A stretch of DNA of 64,000 bases from Mixia osmundae IAM 14324 (GCF_000708205.1 NW_014575558.1:847146-911145), one strand, 5' to 3'. Shown: positions 12,186 to 23,777, numbered from the stretch's first letter. Made by a program: numbers and translations. The notes: a model not told the origin generated them from the letters alone.

Positions 12186-12843
12186 ATGAAGCCCACGCTT
12201 CCGGCGCTGTCGTTGGTAGCATGGATTGCAAGCGTGAACGCACTCGCTGACGGATCGCATCTCTTCAATGTAACTTTCCCAATCGGTTTGGCACCGCCAG
12301 CAGCAATGTATCCTTTCCGCTTCACTGCCGTCACTGCAGGAGATGTTCGTAAGCAAACTGCGCGTCATCGTAACTGAGGCGGGCAGCAGGCTGTCACGCA
12401 AATCGTTCACGTTGATCATGCCGGACATGTTTTGGCGTCGGCGTGAGGTCTCGTTCCTCCTAAGCGTTAACTCTTCCTCACAGCCCTTGACAGTAGCACC
12501 GCCGCTGGTATTGGCGCCCAAACGTTCTCTTCCATCTCGAGTGAGTAGTGATCGTCGGGGACAGAGGCAAAAGCTAACGCGTACGCCAGTCTCGACCAAT
12601 CCGGCCATCTCGAGCGTCATTCGAGGCATACGTTATGCCCACTTTGTCATGACGATCGACTTCTTTATCGATGCCGACAAGGTCGCCTACAACGTTCCTA
12701 CGTTCACCGTGGACGGCGATGCGATCGTTGCTTCCTTTGTCAATGTGTACGTTGACTTTTTGAGCGCTGACGGGTCTTCGACTGACAATGCGAACAGGCT
12801 CCTGTACGTTGACGAGGAGAAAGCAGTCTGGCATGCTGCCTGA
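12186..12843 (+). CDS. Small secreted protein C, diverged third copy
   Basis: The third family member is much more diverged. Exons 12186-12344, 12390-12442, 12494-12540 and 12590-12843 total 513 nt, 170 residues. It keeps the signal peptide, the AVT-I-HV block, the TFSSIS block (equivalent to TYSSVH) and a TVDGD block (equivalent to SLDGK), but lacks the dibasic site. It has an extra intron between exons 2 and 3 that A and B lack. The 3' end is uncertain. A plausible intron at 12751-12803 would truncate the protein, whereas reading through gives YVDEEKAVW, which aligns to the end of A and B (LDGFPVQW). Either the copy retains that stretch or it is decaying. Confidence 0.65.
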
Positions 12844-13100
12844 CCAAGACATTGGCGGGAAAGCAGCGTGCACAAGAGTGACAAGCCGGCAGAGGCTGAC
12901 ATAGCTCCAGGCTGAGATCGCGAATTGTATGCTTATGGACATTTTACATACGGCGCATAGCATGCCTCGGCTGTCCAGACATAGAGTCTGTAGGAGCTCG
13001 TCAAGGTGCGAACGAGTAAGGCGCCAACCCAAGGCGGAGGCTGCGTCCAAGCCATATCTAGTCTTGTGTCAGCGATTGATCGTACCAATTTATCTGAACA
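12844..13100. other. Convergent 3' spacer
   Basis: Short tail-to-tail spacer between secreted protein C and the YML020w-like gene. Nothing coding seen; it must contain both polyadenylation regions. Confidence 0.4.
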
Positions 13101-16100
13101 CTAGAGTTTGGCAGTCTTGCTGATAGTCTGCGATGGGCGCTGACCGTCCTTAGGGGCCACATTGGCATTGCCGCCGATCTTGGGCATGAGCCGCAAGGGC
13201 TCCAGTTGTTGCCTGACTGCTCTCAATGGTTTCGAGACCGGTCGCCAGTCCTCATAGCCTTGCCGAAGACTGTGTAGTTCTGCGCCAAAGAGTGTTTGTA
13301 CTCGTTCGTCGTCGAGGATGCCGCGCAGTGCGAACGGAAGAAAGTAAGGGTTCCGGAGTGATGCAGAGTTGCGTGGGTGGAATGGCTCGATGATAGGTTG
13401 ATCCGGCACATGGCCGCCCGCTCGACCTTGCACGAGTACTGGTGTTGTTTCAAAATGATAACGTGTGGCCAAACTGCTCCCTCGCTATCAGCTACTATAG
13501 AGGCAGAGCAGACAGCGATTACCTGTAGACATCGCGCTCTTCATAGATGGAGCTGTGACCGACACCCGTCAAGCTGCCAGCTAAGGCTTCGCTGAGATGC
13601 TGCGAGAGACCGTGGTCGGGTAAACCGGCGTTGCGCAATCGCAGCAGAAAGACGGTCAGATTCGTCATGAAATCGCTTGACTGAAAAGCCTGGCCATCAA
13701 TGTACATGGCTCGCAATATCGCTGGATGGACGAGCGATGCGAACGTGCCAGAGTAGAGCGGAACGACCTGATCGTTTAAACTTGCAATAAAAACGACCTT
13801 GACCCCCATCTCGAGGATGATTGTGATCGCGGCGTGATACCGCCTTGAGGGTGGACTTTCAGGATCTTGATAGTCGAAGAGCTCCGTCGCTGCAGCTGAT
13901 TCGAAATATTGAAGATACGGCGCTATGTAGCTCGTGTTGAGCGATACGACTGTCCGGAAGCTCAGTAGCGTGCCAGAGCTGACTGATCATGAGCTCGACG
14001 TACATGGACCTAGTGCAATTGAGCACATGCAGAGCAGAGTAACTCGATCCGCTTTAATACGTTTCTGCTCTATCAATCTTGCGAGCAGCTGCGTTGCTAC
14101 AATGGTGCCCTGTGAGTGAGAAGCGATAAAGATAGCGTCGGCATTGTGGAGCTGGTCGACGTAGCGCTGATTGCTGAGCAAGTCTTCATAGTGCCGATCG
14201 ACACGATCCGAGACTTTGCCTTCTTTCGATAGCGCAATGACATTGATCTCTGGCACGGTCGGCTCGTGCTCCTCAAAGTAAGCTTCGATGCTTTGTTTCA
14301 TCATCGTCGCAAACTTTTCGCTCGTGCCCGTCGGTTTGCCGATGACTGAGTTGAGCCACGGGCTCGGGAACCAGCCATGTATACCAATGACGACGACCTT
14401 CTTGACATGCTTCGCACCATGACGAGCTTGCGCGCCCGTGACTTCGTATAGCTTCGGATACTTTTCTGAGGTATGGATGAGGTCGCGGTGTTTGACCTTG
14501 AGCTTCTGCCGGGCTGCGTGACTCGCAGCATCTGCTGCCAGGGCAGGCGAAGCAGGCGACGAAAAGAAATAGGAATTGACCAGCCCGAGTGCTTTGTCTA
14601 GCTTCGATTGTTTGATCGGGAATGAGCGAGGCGCTCGGCCGAATGTATCGCTGAACGAAGGCAGGACCAAGTTAGGCGGGGGAGGCGAAGTGAGCTTGGG
14701 CGAGTCTGGCTTGATCTCTGCCTTCTTCTGCACCCGAATCGACGATGTCAGCGGCGCATCCGGATGTTTCTTCGGTGGTTCGGCATCAGGTGCAGGTTTC
14801 GAGCTCTTCAGATCTTGCGCCGGCTTTGAGCTCTTCACGTCTTGCAAAGGTCGTATCGGTTGGCCTCGATCGTCTAGGTCGGGCACTTCCATGACTTCCA
14901 TCTCGTCCGTCGTGATTCTACGTTGCTCCTCTACCGCCTTTGCAGCAAAGAAGAGCGACCATGCCGAACGACTCGCTGGCAGAGTTGCCAGCCGATCTGT
15001 CGCTGTTGCTTGGCGTGAATGCGCCGCTGAGGAGGTCACAGGTGGAGCATCACTGCTCGTTGAGATACCCAGACCTTGGGTTTGTTGAGCCGGTTCGGGA
15101 ACGACATGGGCTGCTACCTGCGTCGGCTTCATTGGTGGCATGGCATCCGCTGGCGCAGGTGGAGAAGCTTCTGTGCCGTACCAGCTTGCGAGCCAGCCCG
15201 GTGCAGGCTTCGGCGTCTTCACTTGTAAAGGCAAGTCGGTGGGATCTGCTACTACTGCCGCCTCTTCTAAGATCTCTGACTGAGGTGGAAGTGGAAGTGC
15301 TGATTGCGCAGGCGGCAGAGCAGGCGAAGACCAGGAGAACCACGAGGTAGAACGAGGCATACTCGTGCTCTCCAACACGAGCTGTGCCTCTTTTGTCGGG
15401 TGCGTCACGGCCTGTATCGGCGCGGTAGCTGTATTGCCCTTGTCAGTGCCGCTACAGCTCGACTGTATACAGACTTACGAGGGTCAGAAAGAACTTCTAC
15501 TGAACGCAGAGAAGCCGACGAAGGGCCGACGAGAGCAGCTGGCGGCACCGGATCGCCCACGATGACAGAGGAAGAAAGAGCAGGCATCGACCTTGTCGAG
15601 CCAGAAGGCGAGGTCTGCCGAAGTACTTCAAGCCTTTTACCGCCCGATGACGAACTTCCGAGAGTCTCTCGCTCCCTGGAACGGCCTCGCAGTGAGTTGC
15701 TGGCCTTATTGGGCGAGCCAGTGATGGGCATAACGACACGAGACGCTTTGCGTTTGACGACAGGCACCTGCTCTTTGACTTCTTCTGACGGAGGTTGCTC
15801 GGGCAATGGCGAATAGCCCAGGTATGCTAGCCAGCCAGTTGATGCAGGTGGTCTCGTCGAAAGAGGAGCAGGCTGTTCTTTCTGCTTGCCTTTGCCCTTT
15901 GTGTCTACTTCCGGTGGCACAGGTGCAGGTTCGGACACGGACGAGGACAGCGGCTCCGCGGGAGGCTCAAAGACGGCCGCGAGACTAGGCGGTATGTCCC
16001 GAGATGATGTAGATGCAGTAGGTTGTGTTGCGATGGTCTGAGGTGCCTGGCTGCCGTACCAGCCCGAGAGCCAGCCAGCCGTCTGGCTCGGACTCGCGAT

Positions 16101-16580
16101 TGGCTGCTCATCTAGAGCGGGTATATCCAAAGTCTTATGTCGCTTTGCGGGCGAACTTGCAATAGCGTCGTCTGATGGTCGAGTGGGAGCCATGTTGAGA
16201 GGTTCACTGGGCTCGGGGGCAGAGATGTCTTGCACGATGGACTCGCCCAGCCTATCAATATCGCCACTTCTCTTCGAGGCGCTTGACTCTCGTCTGCTCC
16301 GTTCAGCAGACGGAGGCAGGAGGACAGGTCCTATATGTCGTTCCAGTGTGGATTGCAAGGGCCGCAAAGAGAGTGTAGATGCAGGTGCGGCTTCGGCAGG
16401 CACGAGGACGTCTTGTGAGCTTGGCAAGGTGGGCAATGAGGGTCTGGGCGCCCAACCACGCGCTAGTGTACCGTCCCTACGACGTGAGCGAGATGTCGCG
16501 GAGAGAAAGGTCGTGGCTGTCGAAGCTGAAGAGAGCGCTCGACCACGAGTGGGTTGGTCGGGCGCGGTCGGTGCTGCCAT
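13101..16580 (-). CDS. YML020w-like fungal alpha/beta-hydrolase-fold protein
   Basis: Four exons (15479-16580, 14004-15428, 13523-13949, 13101-13473) encode 1108 residues. The N-terminal half is disordered, Pro/Ser/Ala-rich and basic. It carries three copies of a GWL-x2-W/L-x-G motif: GWLSGWYGSQ, GWLAYLGYSP and GWLASWYGTE. The C-terminal half matches the conserved fungal family of yeast YML020w. It shows VVVIGIHGWFPSPW (oxyanion-type strand-loop), a nucleophile elbow ASHSQGT, then VVFIASLNDQVVPLYSG and GHSSIY, typical of an alpha/beta hydrolase with Ser, Asp and His. Biochemical function in the family is uncertain. Part of the GWL region exists as a decayed second copy at 21528-21802. The start at 16580 is the first ATG; upstream splicing cannot be excluded. 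Confidence 0.85.
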
Positions 16581-16813
16581 GAACGGCCAGCCAGGCGCCG
16601 TGTGGTGACCTTTCACTGCCTCGATGATCGCTCCCGGTGCACTGTCACGCCGAGGGGAGGCGTGTGTGTGTGTGAGCTGCCCAAACTCGCTGACAAAGGC
16701 TGTCCGAGTGCAGGCCGTCGCCTGATTCAGTCAGATGAACGCGCGCTGCTCCTGTCAGGCCTGGCCTCTCAGCTCTCCACGTTGCGTCTCTGCCGCCTGT
16801 GACACATGCAGAG

Positions 16814-18381
16814 ATGCCGTCGAACATGCCACCGCTGGCGAGGCCTACACGGAGCCAGATCAAGCTGAGTCTCACGAACAGACACGCCTCTGCACGACAC
16901 GCCGGCGACTTCATCTCTTTTCGACTGAACAAGCGCAAACAGCTCTTCATCACCCTCGCCATCTGTTCGACCGTCTTCATCGGGCTCATCCTTGCACTCG
17001 CCCGAGGAACTTCCATCTTGAGGGGTAGGTCCGGCAAGAGGGATCCTTTGAATATCGCCAGTCAGTCTTATGGCTCGAAACCTGTGATTGGCAAGAAGCC
17101 CAATGAACCCCAATGGCGCACACGACCCCTCAAAGGGAAAGCGAGATCGACTTTTGACGCTCTGCTGGACAAGTCCAAGCTGCCGAGCGCTGTCGAGTCC
17201 AGAGACACGTCTGCCGGCGCGCTCTTCGATATCCTCCATGGCCTGTCCACCAATAAGAGCGAGCTAGCTATCTGCACGCTGACACCACTTCACGTCCAAC
17301 GCTACCTCAAAGTAGCAGGATCACGAGAGTCCATCCTCATTGCGTTCAATGCGCGCAATGTGGAAGCTGTTCTGCCCTCGATCGTACAAGAACTGCTCGT
17401 CATCTTGGACCATCTCGGTTCAAAGAGGATCCACATCTCCATCTACGAAAACGGATCCCATGATGCCACAGTCGCCCAGCTCTACGTCTTGTCAAAGCTG
17501 TTCGACAAGATCGACGTGAGCTATACCATTCGTTGCGATGGCAAATTCGTACCCGCAATGGATCTGCCCAATCGTCGCATCGATTCGTTGGCAAAGATCC
17601 GCAATGCGGCCCTGCTCCCTCTGACGGACATCTTCGTAGCCGGACAGAATGGCGGCTTCGATCAGGTCGTCTTCCTCAACGACGTCTTCTTCTGCGCTGC
17701 CGATGTGATCGAACTCCTTCACTCGAGGATGTTCCTCGATGCCTCCATGACCTGCGCCATGGACTATCAGCGTCTGGAAGTTCCAGAGTTCAGGTCGCAG
17801 GGCTATCCTATGCTCTTCTACGACGTCTGGGTCGCAAGAGACATACTAGGACTGTCAGCTTGTCTCGTTCCTCCTCTCGCTAGGCACAGCGCTGATGGCA
17901 GAGCAGACCCTTCTATGCGATTGAGAAGGACGGGACGTGGGTACTGCCATCGCCACCACTGAAGCAGAACAGACACGATCACGCAAGATACGATTCCAAT
18001 CTGCCCTTCCAGGTCTTCTCCTGTTGGAACGGCATCACCGTCATCCAAGCAAAAGCCTTCTATCCACCCCACTCGCTCCGATTCAGAGCCATAAACCACA
18101 CCGATGCTTCATCAGAATGTTACCTCTTCAATGTCGATCTGTGGAAAACAGGACTGGGGAGAATAGCTATCATACCCAAGGCCAGAGTCGCCTACACACT
18201 CCGAGAATACGACGAAGTCAGGCAAGATCTCAACACAACAGCTTGGCAGCTCTCTGGACGACATATCGTCTCTGCACGCGAGGACTTTGATTGGAAGAAC
18301 TTTCCGCCAAAGAGGGTGGCTCATTACGACTTCGGACATTGGTCCGAAGTTGCATGGCGACCACCTTTCGATCTCGATTAG
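16814..18381 (+). CDS. CMT1/CAP59-type alpha-1,3-mannosyltransferase (GT69)
   Basis: Two exons, 16814-17853 and 17907-18381, give 504 residues. This is a type II membrane protein: a short basic N-terminus, one transmembrane anchor near residues 45-65 (LFITLAICSTVFIGLILALA), then a lumenal catalytic domain. Conserved GT69 signatures are ISIYENGSHD, RNAALLPL, VVFLNDVFF, CAMDYQ, FYDVWVARD, FSCWNGI and the AHYDFGH end. In Cryptococcus, CMT1 and CAP59 act in mannan and capsule synthesis in the Golgi; which acceptor is used here cannot be read from sequence. It sits head-to-head (233 bp) with the YML020w-like gene and may share its promoter. Confidence 0.88.
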
Positions 18382-18588
18382 CAAGCGCAAGGGGTGGGAG
18401 TGGACAAGCATGCATTGTGCCGTACGTGTATCGAGTGTTGTTGATGTATATGAAGTACAATTCCGGTAGACAGCAAAAAAAAGAGAGCGGAAATAAATTA
18501 ACCGACTGCTGTCGTCTTGTCCAAGGATTTTGCGAAGATGCGAACGGCAACAGTAGACAGTGAGTCGGTGGTATCGAGCGAGTCAGCA

Positions 18589-19673
18589 TTAGAGCGCATT
18601 CTGGTTGTGCAATGGCGCAGCGAGGGAGCCATTGCCGTGATGATGGTGCGCTCCGGTCGAGAGACGGTCGTCACCTCCGTATTGGCTGCCCGACGTTCCC
18701 ACAACAGAGCGATCGCCTCCGTATTCGGATGTAGCAGGCTGGCTCTCGTACGCTCCGACGTGATTGCCGGTGTCCTCGTATTGATCGTCATGCATATGGC
18801 TCGATGGCTCGTAGTTGGCAGCGTAGTCCTTCTCGTCGTAGGCATACTTGCGAGAGCTGCGTCCTCTGAAGCATCCGAGGCAAACGAAGAAGATGGCCAG
18901 GAAGAGTGCGCCTGTGGCTGCGACAGTGAGCCAGATGGCATTGCCGAGCGAGGCTGTGCCCGGTGCGGAACGGTTGATGAGGTTGCGCGTCTTGATGAAG
19001 ACGAGGAGATCGATGACGAGGGCTGCTGCTGCCACTAGGAAGGCAAAGATGGTCAACAAGACTGGTTTTTGTCGTGTCAGCGCTGTGTATCACGTCAGAG
19101 TAAAGATGCGACGGACTAGCCATGAGTTCTGCGCATGTTCCTGCGGGAATGGAGAACAATAACGCAATGAGCGCTATCAAGCCCGCAATGGCTGTGAAAC
19201 AACGTCAGCTCTTGTGTGCACGAGTGATCGAGAGCATGCGCACGATTGAGCAGGAAGCCATAGGTCAGTCCGTGGCTGTAGATGTTTCGTAGCGAGCCAT
19301 TGACGCCGAATTGGGTTAGGTAAGAGTTGATGTTGTAGCCGAACGACTTTGACGAGCATTGTCTCGCTCCTCCAGTGATGTCTACACAAGCGCCCCTACA
19401 CAAACAGTCCGATGAGCATCTTGATCAGGAGGACGGGAGAGAGAGAGAGTGACCATAGTCCGAGGTAGAATTGAGATGGAGTACCGTTGGCGTTGACGGC
19501 AGCACTGAGGAAGCGCACTTTGTACCATATCGGCACTGAGACGCTGATAAAGACAAAGAGTACCATTGCCGCCTGGACCGATGTAGATCCTCCATCAGCC
19601 TTTCTCCTGACGAGACGGAGAGAAAGCGTACGAAGAGCAAGAAGGGCCCGATGAAAAAGAATCCTCCGGCCAT
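18589..19673 (-). CDS. SUR7/PalI (Rim9-like) membrane protein
   Basis: Five exons (19632-19673, 19454-19572, 19244-19395, 19117-19191, 18589-19061), 286 residues. Splicing assembles four membrane spans: FFFIGPFLLFAAMVLFVF, then after an extracellular loop with two Cys (ACVD, QCSSKS) PIAGLIALIALLFSI, then LLTIFAFLVAAAALVIDLL, then LGNAIWLTVAATGALFLAIFF. The loop segment KSFGYNINSYL and the phrase GNAIWLT are hallmarks of the fungal SUR7/PalI family, which works in eisosomes or in alkaline pH sensing through Rim/Pal signalling. The cytosolic tail is rich in Tyr, Gly and His with a HHHH run. Sur7 versus Rim9/PalI cannot be separated here; the long hydrophilic tail slightly favours PalI. Confidence 0.86.
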
Positions 19674-20079
19674 GATTGGCAAGCTCTTCCTTTAGTCTGT
19701 TTTGATCTTGTACTGTCAGTAGCGAGTAGCGGATGCAGAGGTCAGGCAAAGGTACCTATAGAGCTGTGCAAGGTCGAAAGAGCGTTATTGAGCGTCTCTC
19801 CTTCTCGTCCCTCGTCGGCGTAGCAGGAAGAGTCGGCAAGTGAGTGAGTAGACTGTGCTTTGTGGGTGTGACGAATGTGAGCAGCCAATCACTTTGCGGC
19901 TGCAGTCCAATCTTGGCTCGACCTTGGCCCAGAACGGTCGCGATGACGTAGCGCCAGCCATTTTTTTCGATCGACGTCAAACCATGCACGCGCGAGACGC
20001 GAAGTCAAAAACAAAATCTTCCTCTTGCATTGGTATGCTCTAGATCAGTCTTACAGTCGTCATGCTCCATCGTTGGCTT
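19674..20079. promoter_or_regulatory. Upstream region of SUR7/PalI gene
   Basis: About 400 bases between the SUR7-type start and the carbonic anhydrase stop. No coding frame supported. It contains the SUR7/PalI promoter and the carbonic anhydrase 3' UTR. Confidence 0.4.
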
Positions 20080-21328
20080 CTAATGCTCCGGTTCGGTCTT
20101 TGTAGCGACGTGATAGACTGCAAACGGCATCAGTATAGCTCAAAGGTAGGTTTCAGCCAATCTTACCCTTGTCGATGGCCTTGGGCGAGTCGACCTTGAC
20201 GCCGAGATCTCTAATGCGACCATCTGAGAGCCTGTAGCACCAACCGTGGATTTCGAGCGGCTGCGATCTCGCCCACGCTCCCTGAACGATGGTCGTCTTG
20301 CACAGGTTCATCACACTTTGCACCACATCTGTGCGGCCTCGATCAGGCTGTGCACGCATGAAACCGTGGCTGCCACTGACTTAGCTCGACCAGCAAATCG
20401 CCTCTGTCTTTCTCGTTCGCCAGTGCCTGCGCATCATGTCAGCGCCGGCCCAGCCAGACTCGGCACGGCGTACTTCAATCCGGTCAGCGTTCTCCTCGTA
20501 GACATCCTTGATATTGCGCAGCCAGCCGTCGACGACGCCGTTGAAGATGGCATTGCCCATTGCTGCTGCTACTCCTCCGCAGCCGTAGTGACCTGTGACG
20601 ATGACATGCTCTACCTTGAGCACGTCAACGGCATATTGCAACACCTGTTCTCCCATCTGTGAGATTGATCTGCCTGGTGAGTGGAGCCCCGACGGACAGA
20701 TAGACAGTTTGGATCCGTGTGGCAGACGACGTTGGCGATGTTGCGGTGAACAAAGACCTCGCCGGGATCAAGAGCTACGATTTGGTTGGCGGGCACTCTG
20801 CGCTCCTCGCTCAGCTCGGTATGCCGCGTATCTGAGCCTTTCACCGGACCTCGAGTCTGAGCATCCGATCCAGAGCAGCTTTGGCTTCTGCTGACGGGAG
20901 AGTTCGGCGAAGAAGTCGGGGTTCTCCTTCGTCTTTGCCTCTGCCCAGGCCTTGTTGTTCTTAAGGAGCTTATCGAGACTGCTAAAGGACGACGTCGCCG
21001 GTGCCTCTACAGCAGGCTCAGAGTTGTCGATAGGGTCTGGCGTGCCCGCAAAGTGCCCAGAGACAATATCAGAGAGATGCTTCTGGGTCGTGCGGCCTCT
21101 GGCTCCGTTATCTTGCTCTGTTGGGGTACCGTCGCCAAGAGACAGATTGCTAGCCTTGTCCAGCAGGCTCGAGCCCCCGGACGGCTTCTTGAATTGCATC
21201 TCAGCGAGTTGATCGTCCTTGTGCGTGGGTCTGGCCGAGGCAGCTCTGTGTATTGCCAGACTGATAGTGCGATATCGATAAACTCTCAAAGTGGACGCGA
21301 TGATAGCAGAACGGCCAAATCGCCACAT
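20080..21328 (-). CDS. Beta-class carbonic anhydrase, possible dual start
   Basis: Six exons (20850-21328, 20698-20797, 20474-20644, 20381-20426, 20167-20328, 20080-20117), 331 residues from the first ATG. It hydrates CO2 to bicarbonate, supplying carboxylases in high-CO2 or low-CO2 growth. Zinc ligands and site residues are visible: C-S-D-S-R-V, HRNIAN and TGHYGCGG. The segment between 21328 and the second ATG at 21199 is Arg/Ser/Ala-rich with no acidic residues in its first 30, a typical mitochondrial presequence; the ATG at 21199 would give a cytosolic form. The acceptor used for exon 3 is the second of two candidate CAGs, because it gives the family sequence NCLSVLQYA without an insertion. 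Confidence 0.93.
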
Positions 21329-21527
21329 CCCACGCAGCGCCCCAGTCTCCACAGTGCCACGCAGTGTAGCGTCAGCGCACTGATAAGCTATGAGCCACCT
21401 CGAAGCCGTCTCAGGGCAGTCCAACGTCTTCGAAAGCTTCTGGTCGTTCAGATTTGTTCAAACCTCCTGAGCCGTCGTCGTGACGTCTCGTCATGGCATC
21501 TCGATGTCTCGCTCATCAAGTGCGCGT

Positions 21528-21802
21528 GGCTCAAGAGATGGCAGCAGTGCTCGCAGACTCATCCTCTTGCGGACCCTTCCGCACCTTTCATTATCACGCG
21601 CAGCCTCGCCAAAGCCTACACCGGGCAGGCTCGCGAGCTGGTGCGCCACAGAGGCTTGTCCACCTACGCCGGCCATGCCATCAACAGCCCCGAAGCAGGC
21701 AGCAGACCATGCAGATCCCGAAGCGGGCTCAACAGACACAAGATCACGGTATCTTGGACGAGCAGTAATGCTCCATCTGTGACCTCCTCAGCGGCGCACT
21801 GA
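21528..21802 (+). pseudogene. Decayed duplicate of part of the YML020w-like gene
   Basis: Positions 21612-21802 (plus) align with the reverse complement of about 15018-15210, inside exon 2 of the YML020w-like gene. By eye about four of five bases match, including long near-exact runs around CTCCTCAGCGGCGCA. Weaker similarity reaches back to about 21528. The translated remnant LASWCATEACPP corresponds to LASWYGTEASPP of the intact gene. The copy stops soon after the GWL-motif region, in inverted orientation about 6 kb from its source, and its flanks do not continue the gene. It lies just upstream of the carbonic anhydrase start, so it may now be promoter DNA. No sign of expression can be read. 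Confidence 0.75.
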
Positions 21803-22134
21803 TACCAACCAACGCCGGACGCTATCTTACCACTTCGTTGCATGTCGCCTCGTGGAGAACAGCTGTGGCCTTCGGCTCGTGAGACATGACTGCAAGACTG
21901 CAACCGTTGATACCAAAGTGGGCCTCTGCCTGGGCCTCCAATGTCGACGATTGCCGGCGAGCTAGCCTTAGGCTAGCTTGCGCAGATGAGCGGCAAACGA
22001 TCTGGGTAGACCCAGATGTCTTGTGTTCAACGCAATGATTGCATCACTTGCACCCATGCATATGCATACCGTACAACCCTCGTAGAAAGCAATGTCCATG
22101 CAAGAACTGATCCTTCAACCTGTACGAATGCTGA

Positions 22135-23777
22135 TCAAAAGACTTTTTGAGGGCAGGCGACAGCTTTGAGCGTCTTCGGCGGAGTTTGACCCGTTAGGCG
22201 ATGCCAGTGCTGAGAAAGAGCTAATACGTTGCCTTCTAGAGCGGCAGTATTGCCATTGGGGTAATAGATGCTGTAGCCGTCAGAATGGCTTACGAATTGA
22301 CAGCAGTTGTCGTCATGTCCAAAGACAGACCAAGCCATGGAGCCGACATAAGAAGTCGCTTCGACGCCTGAAATATAGCTTGAGAGCGTAGCTCCGCCGT
22401 TTTGACCGGTCCAATCGAATTCTCCGATGAGCAGATTCTTGTTATTGCTCTTTACGAGCGTGAGATCTTGGTTGAAGAGACCGGTGTTGAGCGGATACAA
22501 GTGATCAGAGGCAATGTCGATGTATGACGATTTCAGACCTGGCGCGGAGACCTTGGTCGTGTCTGATCGCAACGCATTAGCTCAGTACGAACGACAGAGG
22601 ATAGACTGACAGTTCCAGATGCCATCTGTGCCATCGATGACGAGCTGCTTTGGCGCGAGGCTTTTGATATAGCTCGCAATGTTGTTTGTCCATGCGAGCG
22701 GCGGATAACCTTCTCTTCCGATGTACGCGCCCCACTCGTTGCCGGTCTCCCAGGCGATGATGGTAGGATCTTGAGCGTACGTCAATCCGTTGTATTGGTT
22801 CTTGTGGGTGATGAAGGCTTTGATATAAGCTCGATAAGCAGTGATAGCCGCTGAGCTGGTAAAGAAGGCATTGCCGTAGTTTCCCGTCGACAAACCGAGC
22901 CAGCGCAAGAATGTGTACTTTCCTCCCGTGTAATAGTCATAGTCGTCATTGAGTGTCAAGATAACACGGAGGCCATACTGTCCAGCAGCATAGATGGCGT
23001 AATCGATGGCTTTGAATGCATTGGCATTGATAGTGCCATAGGTAGGCTCGACGGATAGCGAGTTGCCGAAAGAGATACCGAGAGACAGTGCTCGGATTGT
23101 GTTTGCTCCCATAGCGACTGCGATTGCCATTGCTTCGCGGACTCGAGCAGTCGATGGGTATGACGGATTGGGTTGCACGTTCTCGTCCAGCCCTAGCCAG
23201 TAGATATTGGGTCCCGCCATGCGGTAGGTCTTGCCGGACAGTTGCAGTGTCTGGCCTGAACGGGTCACGAAAGCAGTCGGCTTAGGCAACGTGCCAGTGC
23301 CTGTGATCGTTATCGAATTGCCGGTATACTTCGGCGCACATGCGGCGACGGTCACAGCCGCCGCGCTGGCTTTCGTAGGTTCAGCACTCGTCGGCTGCGC
23401 AGTCACAGATGATCCAGGCGCAAGCGTGCTCGTTATTGTGGTGAGGGTCGATGTAGTCAACGAAGCGACGGAAGCGGCGCTACTTGCTGCGCTAGAGAAG
23501 GATGCAGATGAAGCAGAAGCAGCAGCACTGGTCGTCGTTGTCGCAGAAGCAGTGAGGTCAGATCCAGTCGGTGCAGCCGCAATCGTGACAGTGCCTGCAT
23601 GCGCACGGATCCCGTTAGTGCCTTTTGACGGCGGGCACGGTGAGACTTGCCTACGCCAGGCGCATACGCTGTCGTGAGCGATGTCGTCGTGGCGGCCTGC
23701 CGCTTTGCGATGCCTTGTGGTGCTGCATGAGCAATTGAGGAAGCGACGATCAGTGCCGCAGCGATGGCCGTCCTCAT
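22135..23777 (-). CDS. Secreted GH5 endo-beta-1,4-mannanase-like enzyme
   Basis: Three exons (23639-23777, 22611-23594, 22135-22562), 516 residues. A signal peptide (MRTAIAAALIVASSIAHA) and a KR site are followed by a Ser/Thr/Ala-rich linker of about 70 residues, then a GH5 catalytic domain. Key features: IYWLGLDENV at the barrel start, WETGNEWGAY with the acid/base Glu, and LLIGEFDWTGQNGG with the nucleophile Glu. The fold is closest to fungal GH5_7 mannanases, which cut beta-mannan in plant walls or the fungus's own galactomannan. The first intron uses the donor GTGCCC, chosen because it alone keeps the phase. No carbohydrate-binding module is present. Confidence 0.9.

Noticed and set aside
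10632-12843. Hydrophobin identity for the secreted trio
   Set aside because: They lack the eight-Cys C-CC-C-C-CC-C pattern; only one or two Cys are present.
13987-15408. Large open minus-strand stretch treated as a separate gene from 15405-16616
   Set aside because: A GTAAGT...TACAG intron at 15429-15478 joins the two in phase, and the C-terminal hydrolase domain needs the downstream exons.
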